A stretch of DNA of 64,000 nt from Sipunculus nudus (lineage: Eukaryota > Annelida > Sipuncula > Golfingiida > Sipunculidae): contig CM049320.1 in NCBI GenBank assembly GCA_026874595.1, positions 47,072,714 through 47,136,713 of the forward strand, read 5' to 3'. The translations under genes were made by a program, and so were the position numbers. Positions 1-11,210 of the stretch are shown piece after piece. Position 1 is the first letter of the stretch; the number at the start of each line of letters is the position of its first letter. The notes beneath the pieces were generated by a model. It ran no database searches and was not told where the DNA came from. It worked only from the letters and a program-made list of their open reading frames with translations.

Positions 1-462
1 TATGAGAGAGAGAGAGCGAGCGAAAGAGACAGTGTAAAGAAAAAGAGAGCGCTATACCATAGCCTATATATAATATTTATCCGATATAGGCTATAAAGAA
101 GAGAGAGAAAGAATGAAAGAGAGAGAAAGAAAGAGAGACAGGCAGAGAGAGAGAGAAGAACCTGAATTAGAGGGAAAGGTACCAAAGACCTATTTTATAT
201 ATAATATTTATCCGATATATATAGGAGAGAGAAAAAAAGAAAGAAAAAAGAGAGAGATAAAGAAAGAAAGGGAGAGAAATAGAAAGAGAGACAGTAAGAG
301 AAACAGAGAGAGAAAGAGAGAAGAACCGGAATAAGAGGGAATGTAATCAAAAATACATATATATTCATTTAGGGTATATATGTTATATTATAAAAATTAA
401 TACAGGATTTACTTCTTGATATATAGATTACATATATAATTTTTTATAGCATGATATATATA

Positions 463-534
<72 letters not shown>

Positions 535-540
535 AAGAGA
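1..540. repeat. Purine-rich GA and AT microsatellite block
   Basis: Runs of GAGAGA/AAAGAGAG occupy most of 1-340 and 498-540, with (AT)n at about 458-498. Open frames here translate only to Arg/Glu/Lys-rich low-complexity peptides, so no gene is called. A short unit at about 55-95 (TATATATAATATTTATCC) recurs at about 195-222, so part of the block is itself duplicated. Confidence 0.9.
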
Positions 541-670
541 GAATGAGTGGGAAAGATAACATAAGCATTGCTTATTCATGTTATATAAACAGAAACAATG
601 TAAATAATTAAATATGATATTTTGTGTTGAATGTGGTTAAAACTCCATAATTTATCATGTGCGCGATGGT

Positions 671-800
671 AGCGCTCGGCAAAAAGCCCTTAGCGCTCGT
701 TAGTCCCAAGATGATTGAAGTATGTAAGAACACTTAATTCCCGTTGTAAGAGCAGGGTAACGCTCGGTAAAAAGCCCCAAGCGCTCGGTAGCCCCACGTG
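671..800. repeat. AGCGCTCGG(T/C)AAAAAG repeat cluster, first block
   Basis: The motif AGCGCTCGG followed by CAAAAAG or TAAAAAG and CCC occurs at 671, and reduced forms occur at about 692, 761 and 781. AGCGCT is itself a palindrome. The same motif returns at 1399-1520, so this is one family of subterminal-type repeats rather than coding DNA. Confidence 0.75.
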
Positions 801-814
801 GGTTAGCCACCAAG

Positions 815-863
815 GGTGACTATAAAATGTTAGATATATCTGAGAGTACATTTTATAGTCACC
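815..863. repeat. Perfect 16-bp inverted repeat (hairpin)
   Basis: GGTGACTATAAAATGT at 815-830 is the exact reverse complement of ACATTTTATAGTCACC at 848-863, separated by 17 bases. It lies between the AGCGCTCGG cluster and a TATA-bearing dispersed repeat. It could be a folded-back element terminus; no coding role is seen. Confidence 0.85.
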
Positions 864-1060
864 ACCCCATGTATGCACTTGGGTGGGATTCTAACCTCTG
901 TATGATCTTGGTCTATAAAAGGGAGAAAACCCCTCAGTAACTCGAGCATCTCATTTTTAAAGACAAAATTCTGTTATGATAAGCTAATTGCATAAATACC
1001 CTGCTTAATTATGTCTATAACTCTTACAAAACTGGACCAGTACACATAACAGTGTCGCCG
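863..1060 (+). repeat. Dispersed repeat with TATA box, copy 1 (LTR-like)
   Basis: This segment is alignable with 7069-7290. Both begin near CCCCATGTATGCACT, share a GGGAGAAAA segment, a TTCTGTTATGATAAGC-like stretch and a CTATAAC(T/C)CTTA block, and end near ACA..GTCGCC. Copy 1 has a good TATA box (TATAAAA, 914-920). The order TATA box, R-like region, GTCGCC resembles an LTR promoter, but no TG...CA ends or primer site can be fixed, so LTR identity is inference. Confidence 0.5.
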
Positions 1061-1239
1061 CTACATATACATTCTAACTGCTTCTGTCATGGCGGTTATG
1101 AGCAGAACGACCCGTGTCTTCTTAGACCAAAATACACAACAACTAAAGTAATAATATGTTGCAGTTGTATTGAAAATAAGATACTTTTGTCATAGTGAAG
1201 AAGTTTTAATGTCACCCCATCCGTGAAACTGAAAATAAA

Positions 1240-1712
1240 ACAGTCTTTTCCGGAAAATACGATCGTATCGTGGTCAAATACCACTTATCTCTATATATGG
1301 GGAGGCGACGAAACAGTCGTCCGTTAACGGTGCAAGACGTTTCGTCGCTGCAGGCGGCTACACGTGGGTCAGAGCAATGACTTGTGTGACCCCAGGATAG
1401 CGCTCGGTAAAAAGTCCGAGCGCTCGGTAGCCCCATGCTGGTCAAAGCGATGCCTGGTGTGAATCCAGGATAGCGCTCGGTAAAAAGTCCTACCGAGCGC
1501 TAGCGCTCGGTAAAAAGACCGACCCCTATAGTATAGCTCAGATGACTTATAGTCAGCCGAGCTAATAAAACTGCCTTTACTGGAAAATACGCCCGTGCGT
1601 ACCGTGTTCAAACACCTCGTATCTCTATAAATATTGATAAATGGGGAGGCGACAAAACAGTCATCCGTTAACCAGTTCGGTGCAATACGTATCGTCGCTG
1701 TAGGCGGCAAAG
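1240..1712. repeat. Direct duplication of a 115-140 bp block flanking AGCGCTCGG repeats
   Basis: About 1240-1355 and 1572-1706 share CGGAAAATACG / TGGAAAATACG, TATCTCTATA, GGGGAGGCGAC, AAACAGTC, CCGTTAAC and TCGTCGCTG(C/T)AGGCGGC in the same order and orientation. Between them (1399-1520) sit four more AGCGCTCGG motifs. A copy of TAGCTCAGATGACTTATAGTCAGC lies at about 1528, the reverse complement of a repeat at 60491. No protein is supported here. Confidence 0.65.
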
Positions 1713-1957
1713 TAGGTGCTGTGGTCGTGAAATGTTGTTTTCATGGTCTACATAAAAATTGACACATCTTTAAATAATACCTGATTGGCTTTCAATGAAA
1801 CTGTCCAATAACGCAAATTTCATAATCGCTCGGCACAGGACTTCCATAAAATTCCTTGTCACACTGCATGAGTCTTCTGCAAAGCAACACCCACCAAGGA
1901 AGCTGCCATGTTTGTTGTCATTTAGGGACCGAACTAGGCAGGCTGTGTGTAAAACTC

Positions 1958-3197
1958 GGGACTGCCTAAAACGCGTGCACGCCTGCGTGCACGCCTACGT
2001 GCATGCAGTTTCGACTGCCTTAGCAAGTGCCTAAATCGCGTGCGGCCGGATTTTGCGGACAACAGTGTCTGACCAGAAAAAAAGTTATTGTGGGATGTGT
2101 TTTTGATAATTTGTCTGATGGAACTTATTATTATTTATTACATATATATATGATTTATGTTTATATTATATTCATATAATTTATGTGGGTTTTAACATAA
2201 ACAGTATTCATCATGAATATTTTTTTCACTGTTCATATGTGAGAAATTATAAAAGAATTAACTATTATTAGTCATTTGATTTAAATTATTATAAAAGAAC
2301 GAATTTGATTATTAAATTCATATTGAGAATACAATTATCACTAATAATATTTCTTAGGTGTCTTTATTCTGAGGAAGTGAACTGAAGCCATGGCACATAC
2401 TGGTTACAACAAAATTATTTACAACAAACACAGCATATACAGAAATATGTGATACAATAAATATGTAAAGAATATCATTACTGTTATAACAGGCAAAAAT
2501 AAGCACAAAGTGAAATATATTATAAAAAACAAGTAACTGAGACATATACCACGTATACCAATGCAACTAAAACACTAGCCATTCTAGAATAATTAATATG
2601 GCTTTAAAAATAAAAATTGACCATGTAACAGCCAAGAACTTGAATGTGAAATATATATTCTTATTACATTTTACCCTATTTACATATGTGACAAATCCAC
2701 CATTTTCTACTACGTTCTAGATATCCAAGATTACATGAAAAAAGACTGTCACATTGAACCATTTCAGATATACCGTCAGTTAGTTATACCCAAATGGACA
2801 CAATAACTAAAACTTTTTATAAGTGTAAAATCTAAGAGCACTATCCCAGATTAAGCTAATTTTATATATAATTTTTTACATTTTAATTAAGCAATATATT
2901 ACAGTTCAGTTATTTTGCAGGTCACTTTAGCGTTATGACTAATCCCTATATTTTAAATACATACAGCAAAAATGAAATAATAATTAGATCCTTTGATGTT
3001 TTGATTGCCTTTGACTGGTTGAGTAAATCATAGCTTCTGTATTACTGTGGCTATTATTCCAGTGAATGTTTGGCAAAATTGACATCCACATTTAACATTA
3101 AATGGCACCAAACTTCAAAATTTAGACAATTAAGAATTCATGTAAACTGGTACCTGTCCTTTTGTACCGGTACATAACTGATGTAACTATTCCATTA

Positions 3198-3257
<60 letters not shown>

Positions 3258-3962
3258 TATACATATTCCTATCAAAATCGGTAGGCTATTATTAATAGAT
3301 ATATAAATTGGGCCATTGCTTTTAACTATAAACAGGCACTTTCAAAATGGTAATGTTTGTCTTTTAGTTTTTACATCTTTTATTTTACAAGTATTGAATG
3401 CATGACGTTGAAGTAGTAAAAAGCCATGGAACTTTGTAAGTAATAAAGAAGACACAAGGTGTCATAATAAATTATTAATGGGGTAAATAATACGTAGCAT
3501 GTTATTACAAAACGATATATGCAACGCATATACTTACTGGATCATTGCCTCCAAGTATAGTCATTTTCAAACATAATTGGTACATATTTATCTTTCCGTT
3601 CGCCCTCTTTGCCATTCAATTAAAAAAATGGACTCCTCAACTGCTTTTTTCCCCAAGTTAACCTGTTGCACCATGCAGTGTTCGTCGCCGTTACTCCCCG
3701 CGTCGCGGCTATCCTTCATGCTTGTGAAGTACAGCTGTAATCTTCATATTAAAAGTAAAAAAATATTCATGTTATTCCCCGCATAAATTATATAAAGTTT
3801 CCTCAGACAAATTAACAAAACACCCCCAAAAATAACTATTTTTCTGGCCAGACGTTGTTGTCCGCAAATCGGGCCGCACGCGGTTAAGGCACTTGCTAAA
3901 GCAGTCGAAACTGCGTGCACGTAGGCGTGCACGCAGACGTGCACGCGTTTTAGGCAGTCCCG
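1958..3962. mobile_element. Nested non-autonomous DNA transposon with about 170-bp TIRs
   Basis: The termini CGGGACTGCCTAAAACGCG and CGCGTTTTAGGCAGTCCCG are inverted. The match extends about 170 bp inward (GTGCACGC repeats, CAGTTTCGACTGC, GCGGACAACA, AATTTGTCTGA). The flanks repeat TAAAACT on both sides, a 7-8 bp target duplication, exactly where the host element's TIR sequence TAAAACTCGG is split. The inside is AT-rich with an (AT)n tract at 3202-3255 and no transposase frame. Short duplication plus long TIR would suit hAT-like or P-like families, but I cannot assign one. Confidence 0.85.
2110..3800. other. AT-rich interior of the nested element
   Basis: No coding frame above background, RNA gene or conserved domain was seen. 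It contains the (AT)n microsatellite at 3202-3255. Confidence 0.6.
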
Positions 3963-6900
3963 TAAAACTCGGAAGTCGGAAGCCGGAAGTCGGAAGCCAA
4001 GGATTTTTTATAAACAAAACCATAAAGCATATACAAAATGCCATTACATCAATACTATTTCGATTTTTATAGATACACTAGGGTCGGTTCTATCATTCTG
4101 TGAAGAATCATAGTTATTCATTCAATAAGCTGAAAGTTATCGAAGATTCTGTGCTCGGAAGCCATCTCGGAAGTCACTCGGAAGTGCCGGGTAGTAGTCC
4201 AAATGTGTAAAACTCGGAAGCCACGGCCATGCACTGGTCATCAAATCGTCAGCATGTGTGTCAAGCATTTTCAATATCTTCCAGACGACCTATTTTTTTA
4301 TAATTAAATCTGTTGTGTAACATTCATGATGTTGTTTTTTTAAATGATATTTTTTTTTTCATTTCGTAAAACAACATAGTAATAACTGATTAATTAAAAT
4401 GATAAATACAATTACAATTTGACAGATACACGATGTCCTTGAAATGTTTCTAAAGGTTGTTTCGATAAAATGTTTTATGTTTCATGTATAAATTGACCAA
4501 CCTTTTCATGTTCCATTGATAAAAAGTTTCATCAGGATTATGTATCTCTTAGACTCAAAAATCTATTATGTAATATTTAATTGATTCAAAAATATATTTT
4601 ATATATCATGATCAGAATGCACATTTTTACAAATTCAAAATGTGACTTTTTCCCCGATATATTCATGCTGTAAAATGAAACCCTTTTCAATTCAAGTATT
4701 AAAATGTTGCCAAAATAGACAGCATAATATGCATAATATTTCACATTGAACTGTTAAATAATGATTCATCAGATTTATTAGACAACTTTAAAAAGAAAAA
4801 CAAATGTGAACAAAACCTTGACAGAAATAATTACACAATACATGTGTAAATAGGTATGATGCCGATTGTAACATTTAACGTTCATATAAAATAAAATTGT
4901 TTCTGTTTTTGCAGAACGATTTGATATTCCCTCGGTATTTTTATGCTGTTATGTACAATGTTCGGAAAATTAATGTTCTGAAATTTATAAAAAAAAAAAA
5001 AAACAGATTGCACAAACATTAATACTTTTTATCTGCATGTTGTAAATCGCGCCAACAGAAAAAATTCAACAACAAATCAATAAAACATCAATAAAACATT
5101 TAGCTTGGCAAAAATTATTCAGTAAATGTTTGAAAATAAACTGTAATAGAGTAAAACGGCTTTCTTTGTTAAGCAGTCTCTTAAAGATATTAAATAATTA
5201 GTTTTATAACAGAACCTGATACAAACAACTATGAGGTCCAAAGGGAGTTATGTCCGAAAACGCACGGCACTACTTTATAGAATTCCGACTATAGTTCAGT
5301 GATTACCATGCAGGCCTAAGAATAAGCTTCCCGTTAACTTGTTTTTTTTTAAAATAAATTTAATTACGAAAAGGGTAAATATATAAGTATCAAATAAAGA
5401 TTGTGTGTATATAGATAATATTTATGTGCATGAAAATGATTTTTTTTATAAAGAGGTTTACTTGCTATTTTATCAAAGAAGAATGGGAATAATTGATATT
5501 TATCATTGAAATTTTTATCTTGGCGGTAAATATCCAACCAGATTTTTCACAGTATTTGATTTGATGGGTATTTGTGAAAAAATCATCGGAAAGGATTCGT
5601 TTCATAATTGCATGACGTCAACATTTTCATTAATGGAATTTTAAGGTATGAATCTAGCCAAGCAACCGGTTGGATACAAATGCCTATATCCGTAGCTTCT
5701 TTTAGACACCATTTAACCTCCAGACATACAAACTTTTACTTGAAGCCTCCAATGTCTTATGTGTCAATAAGATCCTATTTATGAGATTATTTATCTAAGA
5801 CTTGACATTCAACGAACTCCTCCTAACACAAGATAGGAATTTCTTTATCGAGATCGTTGTAATCGTCACTCCGTGCAGTTCCTTAACTGAAGCTAGGAAC
5901 ACGTCATTCTGTTTTTAGATGCCCTTATTACGCACATAACGTCTGAGAGTGAAATGAATTATAAAAATATTTTCAAATTTTTTGAAATATCAATTTATTT
6001 GAAGTTAAATTATATAATAATGTTGTAACAATATCAAGTGTGTTATAAACAGAAAATAAATATCATGGTTGAATATGAAAGTATGAAAGAATTAAAGAGT
6101 TGAAAATATTTTTTTTATTATTTGTTTAAAACCAACTTTATGCTTAAACATAAAAAACATATTAGATTTTATAATCACACGTGTATAAGTATGTAATATA
6201 TTACCTGTTGTATCCTTTACTACGCTATATCTTAATTTTAAAAAAAATCGTAGAATTCTCACGTTATGAAAAACATTTAATTTACGTCTTATTCGTTACA
6301 TATATGTTAATTGCTGTTCCAGCGATGTCCTATTAAGATAAATTGAATTTCCAATATATTATGATAATATTAAATATATTGGATATTTGCTCAACGTAAG
6401 GAAAATATATTAAAACTGTTTTAATATTTAATGATATCGTAATTTATAAATGTATTTTTAAAGTCGTATTCGGATTTCTTTTATCATATTTTAGTATGAA
6501 CAATGTATTGTGTTATATACTCATTATAAGCATAATCATAAGCACTTTAAAAATATGCATGCAATGAAATTACATTTGCCATGTGGCTCTAAACTGACCA
6601 TATGTTGACCAGTGCGTCTCCGTGACTTCCGAGTTTTACACATTTGGAGCCCATCTCGGCACTTCCGAGTGGCTTCTGAGATGGCTTCCGAGCTCAAAAT
6701 CGTCTATAACTTTCAGATTACGGAATAGATAACTATGATTCTTCATATGGAATGATAGAACAGACTTTATTCTATCAACAGAAATTTAAATGATGTTGAT
6801 CTAGAGGTAATTTGTGCATGTTTTAGCACTTTATTTATGAAAAATCCTTGGCTTCCGACTTCCGGCTTCCGACTTCCAAGTTTTACACACAGCCGAACTA

Positions 6901-7068
6901 AAACACAGATGCGGAAGTTCGATGTTGGAAGTAAAAACGGAGGCACAAAATGGTGTAGCTGTGGAAGTCTGAACCTCAACTATCTGCATTTCTTCAACCT
7001 GGATTGAGTTTGAAAAATATATATGAAATTACCTCTGCTATTTAACCACGTTTTATTATATTAAACTG

Positions 7069-7290
7069 ACCCCATGTATGCACTAGAATTGCCATGGATT
7101 AATTCTAAGCTCGGTAACTATATATAGCCTTATAGGCCTATGAACTGTGTCTATGAAAGGGAGAAAAAGCTATCAGGGTCTGGGGTATCTCATTTATTTA
7201 AATAGTTCTGTTATAATAAGCTTATTGCACGAATTCTCAGTTTAAAATATCTATAACCCTTATAAAACGGTACTAGTACACAAAGCATTG
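7069..7290 (+). repeat. Dispersed LTR-like repeat, copy 2
   Basis: Homologous to 863-1060 in the same orientation. Its TATA position is degraded (CTATGAAAGGGAG versus CTATAAAAGGGAG). It runs directly into the GC-rich cluster at 7287. Confidence 0.5.
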
Positions 7291-7420
7291 TCGCCCGGCA
7301 CCCGCCCCGCATCATGCCCTTTCAGCCCGCAGCCCGCCCCGCAATCAAAGAAATAAATTCAGCCCGCCCCGCCCCGCAGTAACTAAGATTCCTTCAGCCC
7401 GCACCCGCCCTGCCCCGCAT
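7287..7420. repeat. GCCCGCCCCGC subterminal-type repeat cluster
   Basis: CCCGCCCCGC, CCCGCACCCGCC and CAGCCCGC variants repeat at least eight times in about 130 bases inside otherwise AT-rich DNA. Such short GC-rich arrays are common near termini of hAT-like elements, where transposase binds; here no opposite terminus was found. Confidence 0.6.
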
Positions 7421-7429
7421 TTTTTAAGT

Positions 7430-8270
7430 TTCCGGCCCAAAGGTTTACATATCAAGACATTTTACAGCACATATATAAGACACGCTTATTAATAATATAT
7501 ATGAAATGTTTGTTGATTGGAATGAAAAATTTATTTGAATACGTTTTTGCAATAATTCAAACCATAATTCATGAAATATTTTTAAAGACAGGTTTGATTG
7601 GTTAGATGGATTTAATTTATACATAATAATTTAACACACCTTAAATATGTTTTCATATTTTACAGGGGAAATAAACAAACCTTTGGTTTATTGTGTCTGT
7701 TTCTACTTAAATATATACAAAAGTAAAGAAAAAAAATTGGACTTCTTCAAAGTATTTGTACCCAAAGTGACCCTTTAGAATAGTATTGGCTAATCACAAG
7801 CCATCAAACTAACGAGATGTGTTGCTGGTTAATTTTTTATGTCACAATCTGCTAATTAGCTGAAACTGAGACTAATCAGGTCAAGCCAGTAAGAGGTAAT
7901 CTGACCCATGTGGCTTTAGGTTCAGGATGTTCATTGAGATCTAGACATTGCCAGAGCATTGTTTCTTATAGCAATCATCAACACATTATGCTGTGACCAA
8001 ACAGGGATTTGACCAGCTAGTGGTCAATTTCATTTACAATTAGACAGCACATGGAGTTACAATTGGATAAGGAGTCCACCTTAGGCTTTGTGCAGTTCCA
8101 GGTCAATTGAGTCACCTACAGAGCAAGCTGTAGCCACACACTGTCTATTACAAGATCAAAGGTAATCAAGCCCTTGCTTTACTCCCAGCCATATTACGTA
8201 ATATGTGAGACCTGACACAAGTACAGGGTTACAGTCCATATACAACATCAGGCCAGGTAACTTTATACAA
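7430..8270. other. No gene seen; upstream of gypsy-like gag
   Basis: AT-rich to 7800, then more mixed composition. I looked for a 5' LTR matching 12625-12894 and saw none, so the gypsy-like element appears to have lost its 5' LTR or it is diverged beyond eye recognition. Confidence 0.5.
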
Positions 8271-8274
8271 AGTT

Positions 8275-9365
8275 ATGACCAGCTTCCATTGCAAAGACAA
8301 TTGTTTAAAGTTAAGATTTCAGATTAAGGATGCATCATCTATTTTGTACAAAAAAGTGATTCCTTCGGTTGAGGAATGGGTAGCCGACGTCAGGGCTCAA
8401 CTAGCGACCAATCCAGGGCCAAAAGGAGCCCAGGCATCGTTCGTGCTGCAACATTTGGGAGGTCGGGCCAGAACGGAGGTGGATAGTCGACCTGATATCC
8501 GTGATGATCCGGAGCAGATACTTGACGTGCTTCTCCGACCTTTGGGGACGCAGACCATGATTCGCTCCCACGACTACTGCAGCGCTTATTCTCGTACGTA
8601 CAAGGACGGCAAGACCTGATGCGATGCTCTTACGAGCTGTTCAGGATGTCTAGCCGCATAGTTAATCTGGAGCCTTCTTGGGGAAAGACCAGGGAGAATA
8701 CCCTTAAAGGGCGCCTGGCAGAAGATGTAGAGGACGAGGGACTCAAACGAGAACTCCGCCGACTGAACGTAGAATCACCAAAGTTGTCCTACTTTGAGCT
8801 ACACGATAGGGCCCAGAAGTGGCTTGGACCAGACAGTGACAAGCCCCGCCAACGAAGCCTTGTCAGTAACGACGTTAAGGAGAAAAGTGATGTTGTGCTT
8901 GATGCCATAAAACAACAAGTGAGCCAATTCGCGGAAGCTTTAAGGATTCGATAGCTGCAACAGACAGCCTTGACTGAGTTGTTGCAGCAGCAGCAGAATT
9001 TTAACCAATGGCCGAGCCAGTTTCCTCGTCGGCCACGTGTAAGAGAAAAGCTCCGGAGGCTTTGCTGGCTATGTTCTTCACCCGAACACTTCAGAAAGGA
9101 CTGCCCTGAGAGAGGAAAGGAGCAAAGGAACCAATGCTCTTCTTCTGGTACCAGTCAGACTTCCTCAAACGCAAAGGGGCCTGCTGTGAAGAGCCACGCA
9201 GCGGGCCACGGTACCCTTGGAATAGGCCCAATTTTAGAGAATGCAGCTTGGAGTTGCCCTGAAGCTTTAGTCAGTATAGGAGGAAGTCAGATGCGATGCC
9301 TCCTGGATACTGGGACCCAAGAATCCACAATTACTGAGAGATTTTACAGACCATTTAGATGATGG
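8275..9365 (+). pseudogene. Gag and protease region of a Ty3/gypsy-like retrotransposon (decayed)
   Basis: Gag forms the particle and binds RNA. The frame at 8619-8954 is rich in charged residues. After an in-frame TAG (8952-8954) the same frame continues at 8970 and carries a zinc knuckle, CWLCSSPEHFRKDC (C-x2-C-x4-H-x4-C, about 9063-9104). The aspartic protease motif LLDTGTQEST follows at about 9300-9332. The frame then shifts near 9360, and the protease tail continues at 9382-9700. Order gag, zinc knuckle, DTG protease, RT fits Ty3/gypsy elements. At least two frame changes and a stop make it non-functional. Confidence 0.8.
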
Positions 9366-9381
9366 GAATAACCCTCAGGAC

Positions 9382-11210
9382 GTGTCAGAGCTAATCACTA
9401 TCTCAGGAGCCCTGGGCTTGGAAATCCCGTACCTTGAGTATATTGAGCGGGACATTGAGATATGTGGTCACAAGTTTGAGAATATGAGATGCCCGATTGT
9501 TTGCGACCCACGAGGCACAACTATGGAGTATCGAAAGTTGCAAGTCCCTGGTGTGATCGGATGTATTTTTCTACAGAGGATGCAGACAACCTTAAAAGAG
9601 AAACTAGGCCACGAGTTCCTTACAACTTTATCTACAGCTCAGACAGGAGAAGGGAAGAGCTGGGCGGAAGTCCTTGCATTATACGGCAAGATAGAGGCTA
9701 AGGTAGACTTACAGCGCCAACGACTTGCAAGTCAGAGAGTGAGGGTTGCCGGTACTGGTCCCCTACTTATACCGGCGGGATCACTCAAGTCGTCGAGGGA
9801 ATGGCCATGTTGAACATGGGGGAGCACCTTGTTATGGTGGAGCATCACGAAGAGATACTTCCAGCCCTACCAAACGGACTAGCAGTGAGAAGGACTTGTG
9901 CGTATCTAAACAAGTCTGGACTACTTCCTGTACAAGTTGCCAATTGGAGCGACACTGACATTTACCTGCAGCCTCGAACTCTTATAGCGGCTATAGAAGA
10001 AGTGACAGTCGAAATATCCGCCTATACTGCTGCACCAGAAGATAGAGCTACTTCTTTGTCAGACTTTGGTCCTCCCATAGGAGGATTGATGCAGCGCATG
10101 GATATGGCTAAGTATCTGGCCGTAGGGAAAGAGAAAAGCTATCTGATCTGCTTCGCAAACACAAAGGCGTATTCAGTAAGGATGAAGATGATATCGGATT
10201 AAGTGACTTAGTTACATATGGGATACCCACTACAGAGGAAGTACCAGTGAATGTTCCACATCGAAGTGTTCCCCTTAATCAGTGGAGAGAAGTAAGAGAT
10301 TTTATTGGGAGTGCTTTAGAGAGGGGAAGCATTCGGGAATCAACAGGCCCGTATGCATCTCTGCTGGTACTCTTCAGGAAACCAACAGGTAAGGTTAGTG
10401 TGTGTTTGGACGACAGGACACTTAACCTCAAGACTAGGCGTGACGCATACCGTCTGCCCCGCATAGAGGATGCTTTGAGACATATTTCTGTAGCTTAGAA
10501 TATCTCATGGATTTTATCAAATACCGGCTGATGAGGTAGACCGTCAGAAAACAGCATTCAGGCCTGGCACTGGAGGACTGTACGAATTTGTCCGGATGCC
10601 TATGGGACTTTGCAACGCGCTCGGTAGTTTTTTGAGGCTGATGGACCGGATATTCGGGAACAGAACTTCAAGACCATCTTGAACTACCTGGATGCTGTGC
10701 TTGTGTTCGGGTCGACCTTCGGTGAGATGCTAGAGCGCCTAGACGTAGTTCTAACCCGCCCTGCAGAACATGGCTTGAAAGTCAAACCTGAAAAGTGCAG
10801 TTTAGCCAAACGGCAGATACGATATTTATGCCATCTCGTGTCAGCCAAAGGAATTGCTCCAGACCCTGACAAGCTAAGAGCTATACAAGAATGGGAAGTC
10901 CCCCTGAGCGCCAGCTGAGAAGCTTTCTTGGATTAGCTAGCTACTATCGCCAGTTTATTAAGGGATTTGCAAGCACTGCTGCCCCACTACATAAACTTTT
11001 GGGAGGCTGTAAGAAAAGTAAGAAGCGGAAGCACTTAGCCAGAAGCATTACTGAGAACTGGACCCCAGAATGTCAAGAGGCATACGACGAGTTGAAACAG
11101 AAACTTACAACATCCCCAGTGCTTGGACACTCAGACTTCTCTTTGCCGTTCATAGTGGAAACTGATGCCTGTCTGCAAGGCCTGGGAGCAGTACTCTCAC
11201 AACAGTAAGG
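9382..11210 (+). pseudogene. Reverse transcriptase and RNase H region of the gypsy-like element
   Basis: RT motifs run across several frames: VPLNQWREV and GSIRESTGPYASLLVLFRKP (10260-10390), LDDRTLN and YRLPRIEDAL (10410-10480), a stop, then FRPGTGGLYEFVRMPMGLCN (10560-10615), and NYLDAVLVF at about 10680-10706. The last should be Y-x-D-D, so the second catalytic Asp is Ala. KCSLAKRQIRYL and GIAPDPDKLRAI follow. RNase H begins at ETDACLQGLG (about 11158-11190). These are the family's usual blocks in order, with frameshifts near 10200, 10680 and 10890. Confidence 0.85.

Larger units (their letters stand above)
1941..6894. mobile_element. Non-autonomous DNA transposon with about 290-bp TIRs, interrupted by a nested element
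   Basis: The left arm (GGCTGTGTGTAAAACTCGG at 1941-1959, continuing at 3963-4240) is the reverse complement of 6605-6894. Shared landmarks are TAAAACTCGGAAGTCGG, CCAAGGATTTTT, GAAGAATCATAGTTAT, GCTCGGAAGCCATCTC and CACTGGTCA. No transposase frame lies between the arms, so it is non-autonomous. The interior (about 4240-6600) is AT-rich and featureless apart from homology to 55105-56260. A target duplication is not clear. A second family member ends at 56541 with the same terminus. Confidence 0.85.

Noticed and set aside
113-334. 73-codon Arg/Glu/Lys frame
   Set aside because: Translation of the GA microsatellite.
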